Below, in pieces: positions 4,951-6,281 of a stretch of 6,281 nucleotides of DNA (positions are counted from its first letter, which is position 1; each line of letters begins with the position of its first letter). Origin of the DNA: CAYYAQ01 sp964469555 (GTDB lineage Bacteria; Planctomycetota; UBA1135; UBA2386); assembly GCA_964469555.1 (NCBI GenBank), contig CAYYAQ010000225.1, forward strand, positions 1 to 6,281. Direction: 5' to 3'. Below the pieces are notes generated by a model, which was not told the origin of the DNA, did no database searches, and worked only from the letters and a program-made list of their open reading frames with translations. The position numbers and the translations under genes are program-made.

Positions 4951-6270
4951 ATGGACAAAGAGCACCGAACCCAGGCGCCGCCGCGCACCCGGATCCTGAT
5001 CCAGCAGGTCTCATGGTTCAACAGGCTGAGGTTCGGCGCGGTGGCCGGCATGTCGCTGGTGACCACGGTCGCCTGGGGATCCGGTCTCCTCGAGGATCCG
5101 CTACCGATCTACATCCTCGCCGCGATGACCCTGACCTTCAATTTGCTCTACGTTTGGCGATTCGGCTATCTGCACACCTTCGCGTACCGAGGCGTGCGGC
5201 GTCACGCGAACCTGCAGATCGCCCTGGACATGCTGATCCTCACCGCCGTGCTCCATTTCAGCGGTGGGTGCACCAGTCCGTTTGCGTTCTTCTTCCTGTT
5301 CCACGCGTTCATCGCCGCCCAGATGGTGTCGGTGCGGGCAGGCCTCACCGTGGCGGTCACGTCGGTTGTGCTCGTCGGTGCTCTCGGGATCATGGAGTTG
5401 AGCGCGGCACTCCCGCCCGCCCGCGGCCTTCGTGTGTTGGATCTGCGTGAGCACGGTCCGATCGCTCTGTACTCCTGGCTCCTCGTCCTCGGGCTGACGC
5501 TCGTCATCTCGATCTACATCCTGTCGACTGTGTTGCGGCAGGTCCGGACCCGCGACGAAGAACTCCGCTGCCTGAACCTCCAGCTCGGGCAGAGCGAGAA
5601 GCTCGCTTCGGTCGGCACGCTGGCCGCCGGCGTCGCCCACGAGATCAACAACCCCGTCGGAGTGATCCGCAACAAGACCGAGATCCTGCGCTACCGCATT
5701 GGCGATGGCGACGCGCCGGAGGCGCTGCTCGGGGAGCTCGATTCCATCCAGAAGCACACGGCCCGGATTGGAGCGATCACGGAGGGACTGCTCACGTTCT
5801 CGAAGGAAGCGCCGTTCGAGCTGCGACCGCTGGACCTCAACCGCCTTGCCAAGGAAGCCGCGGACCTCGTCGAATCGCCGTATCACGAACGTCGGGTGAA
5901 CCTGCAGATGCACACCACGCAGTGGCCGATCTGGGTCCTGGGGTCCGAGAACCACCTCCTCCAGGTGCTCGTCAACATCCTCCTCAACGCCCGGGACGCG
6001 TCGGAGCCCAAGTCCAACGTCTTCGTCACCGTGTCCGGCGAGGGGGGCCTGGCCTCACTGCGGATCCAGGACTCGGGCTGCGGGATCCCGGAGAAGTACC
6101 TCGCGAAGATCTTCGACCCGTTCTTCACCACGAAGGACGTCGACCGCGGGACTGGTCTGGGGCTAGCGATCAGCCACGGCATCGTGGAGCGGCACCAGGG
6201 AACGATCACCGTGCGCAGCGGGGTAGGGGAAGGGACGGTGTTCCAGGTGGACCTCCCCATCCAGGACTAA
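4951..6270 (+). CDS. Six-helix membrane sensor histidine kinase, HPK4/NtrB-type core with RegB-like sensor region
   Basis: A complete 439-residue kinase. The N-terminal half has six hydrophobic segments at about 27-46, 51-70, 88-104, 108-125, 130-150 and 172-195, with GGCTSPF at 105-111, close to the GGxxNPF quinone-site motif of RegB/PrrB. A short linker (196-216) leads to the HisKA H-box LAAGVAHEINNP, with the phospho-accepting His at 230. Glu231 and Asn234 fit the E-x-x-N phosphatase pattern, so it may also dephosphorylate its partner. The HATPase domain has the N-box (VNILLNARDA, about 341-350), G1 DSGCGIP (374-380), F-box FDPFFTTK (388-395) and G2 GTGLGLA (400-406). It would autophosphorylate and pass phosphate to a response regulator, which is not in the window. 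Only 11 bases follow its stop, where a partner gene could begin. The ATG at 4951 has no Shine-Dalgarno, but the polar N-terminus followed by an amphipathic ILIQQVSWFNRLRF stretch suits the family. Confidence 0.93.
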   Translation: MDKEHRTQAPPRTRILIQQVSWFNRLRFGAVAGMSLVTTVAWGSGLLEDPLPIYILAAMTLTFNLLYVWRFGYLHTFAYRGVRRHANLQIALDMLILTAVLHFSGGCTSPFAFFFLFHAFIAAQMVSVRAGLTVAVTSVVLVGALGIMELSAALPPARGLRVLDLREHGPIALYSWLLVLGLTLVISIYILSTVLRQVRTRDEELRCLNLQLGQSEKLASVGTLAAGVAHEINNPVGVIRNKTEILRYRIGDGDAPEALLGELDSIQKHTARIGAITEGLLTFSKEAPFELRPLDLNRLAKEAADLVESPYHERRVNLQMHTTQWPIWVLGSENHLLQVLVNILLNARDASEPKSNVFVTVSGEGGLASLRIQDSGCGIPEKYLAKIFDPFFTTKDVDRGTGLGLAISHGIVERHQGTITVRSGVGEGTVFQVDLPIQD

Positions 6271-6281
6271 GACGAAGAGTG

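Overview
The window is GC-rich, and its real genes show strong G/C preference at third codon positions. It carries a run of ten Ns, so it is probably a scaffolded draft or metagenome contig. Gene content (tandem ABC-2 exporters, a METTL-like methyltransferase, an HPK4-type sensor kinase) suggests a Gram-negative-type bacterium from a large environmental lineage such as a myxobacterial, planctomycete or acidobacterial relative. Nothing here fixes the phylum. No rRNA, tRNA, insertion sequence, CRISPR array or phage gene is visible.

Layout. At the left edge (positions 1 to about 224/278) lies the 5' part of a minus-strand gene for a small membrane-anchored protein of unknown function. It is divergent from a plus-strand run that starts at 347. 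That run is a class I SAM-dependent methyltransferase of the METTL20/21-like type (347-1100, broken by the assembly gap at 849-858), an ABC ATPase (1097-2053), an ABC-2 type permease (2050-2967), a second ABC ATPase (2964-3890) and a second ABC-2 type permease (3890-4702). Every junction in this five-gene run is a stop/start overlap (ATGA, ATGA, ATGA, TGATG), which indicates one translationally coupled operon. A 248-base spacer follows, holding a coding-like minus-strand remnant (4757-4927). A six-helix membrane sensor histidine kinase (4951-6270) then ends 11 bases before the window edge.

How the parts may work together. The two ATPase/permease pairs are paralogous modules. The permeases share a cytoplasmic motif with identical spacing, and the ATPases share the same architecture including a C-terminal regulatory domain. 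They probably form either two ABC-2 exporters or one heteromeric exporter with two different nucleotide-binding domains. The substrate cannot be read from the sequence. The methyltransferase is probably co-expressed with the exporter. The kinase resembles RegB/PrrB in topology and carries a variant of the quinone-site motif, so it may sense redox or membrane state. Its partner regulator probably lies just beyond the right edge. Whether it controls the exporter operon is not shown.

The most notable points are the coupled methyltransferase plus double ABC-2 module, the asymmetry of the two ATPases in the Q-loop, the cysteine in the kinase's RegB-like motif, the orphan coding-like fragment in the spacer, and a possible leaderless promoter whose predicted start falls exactly on the methyltransferase ATG.
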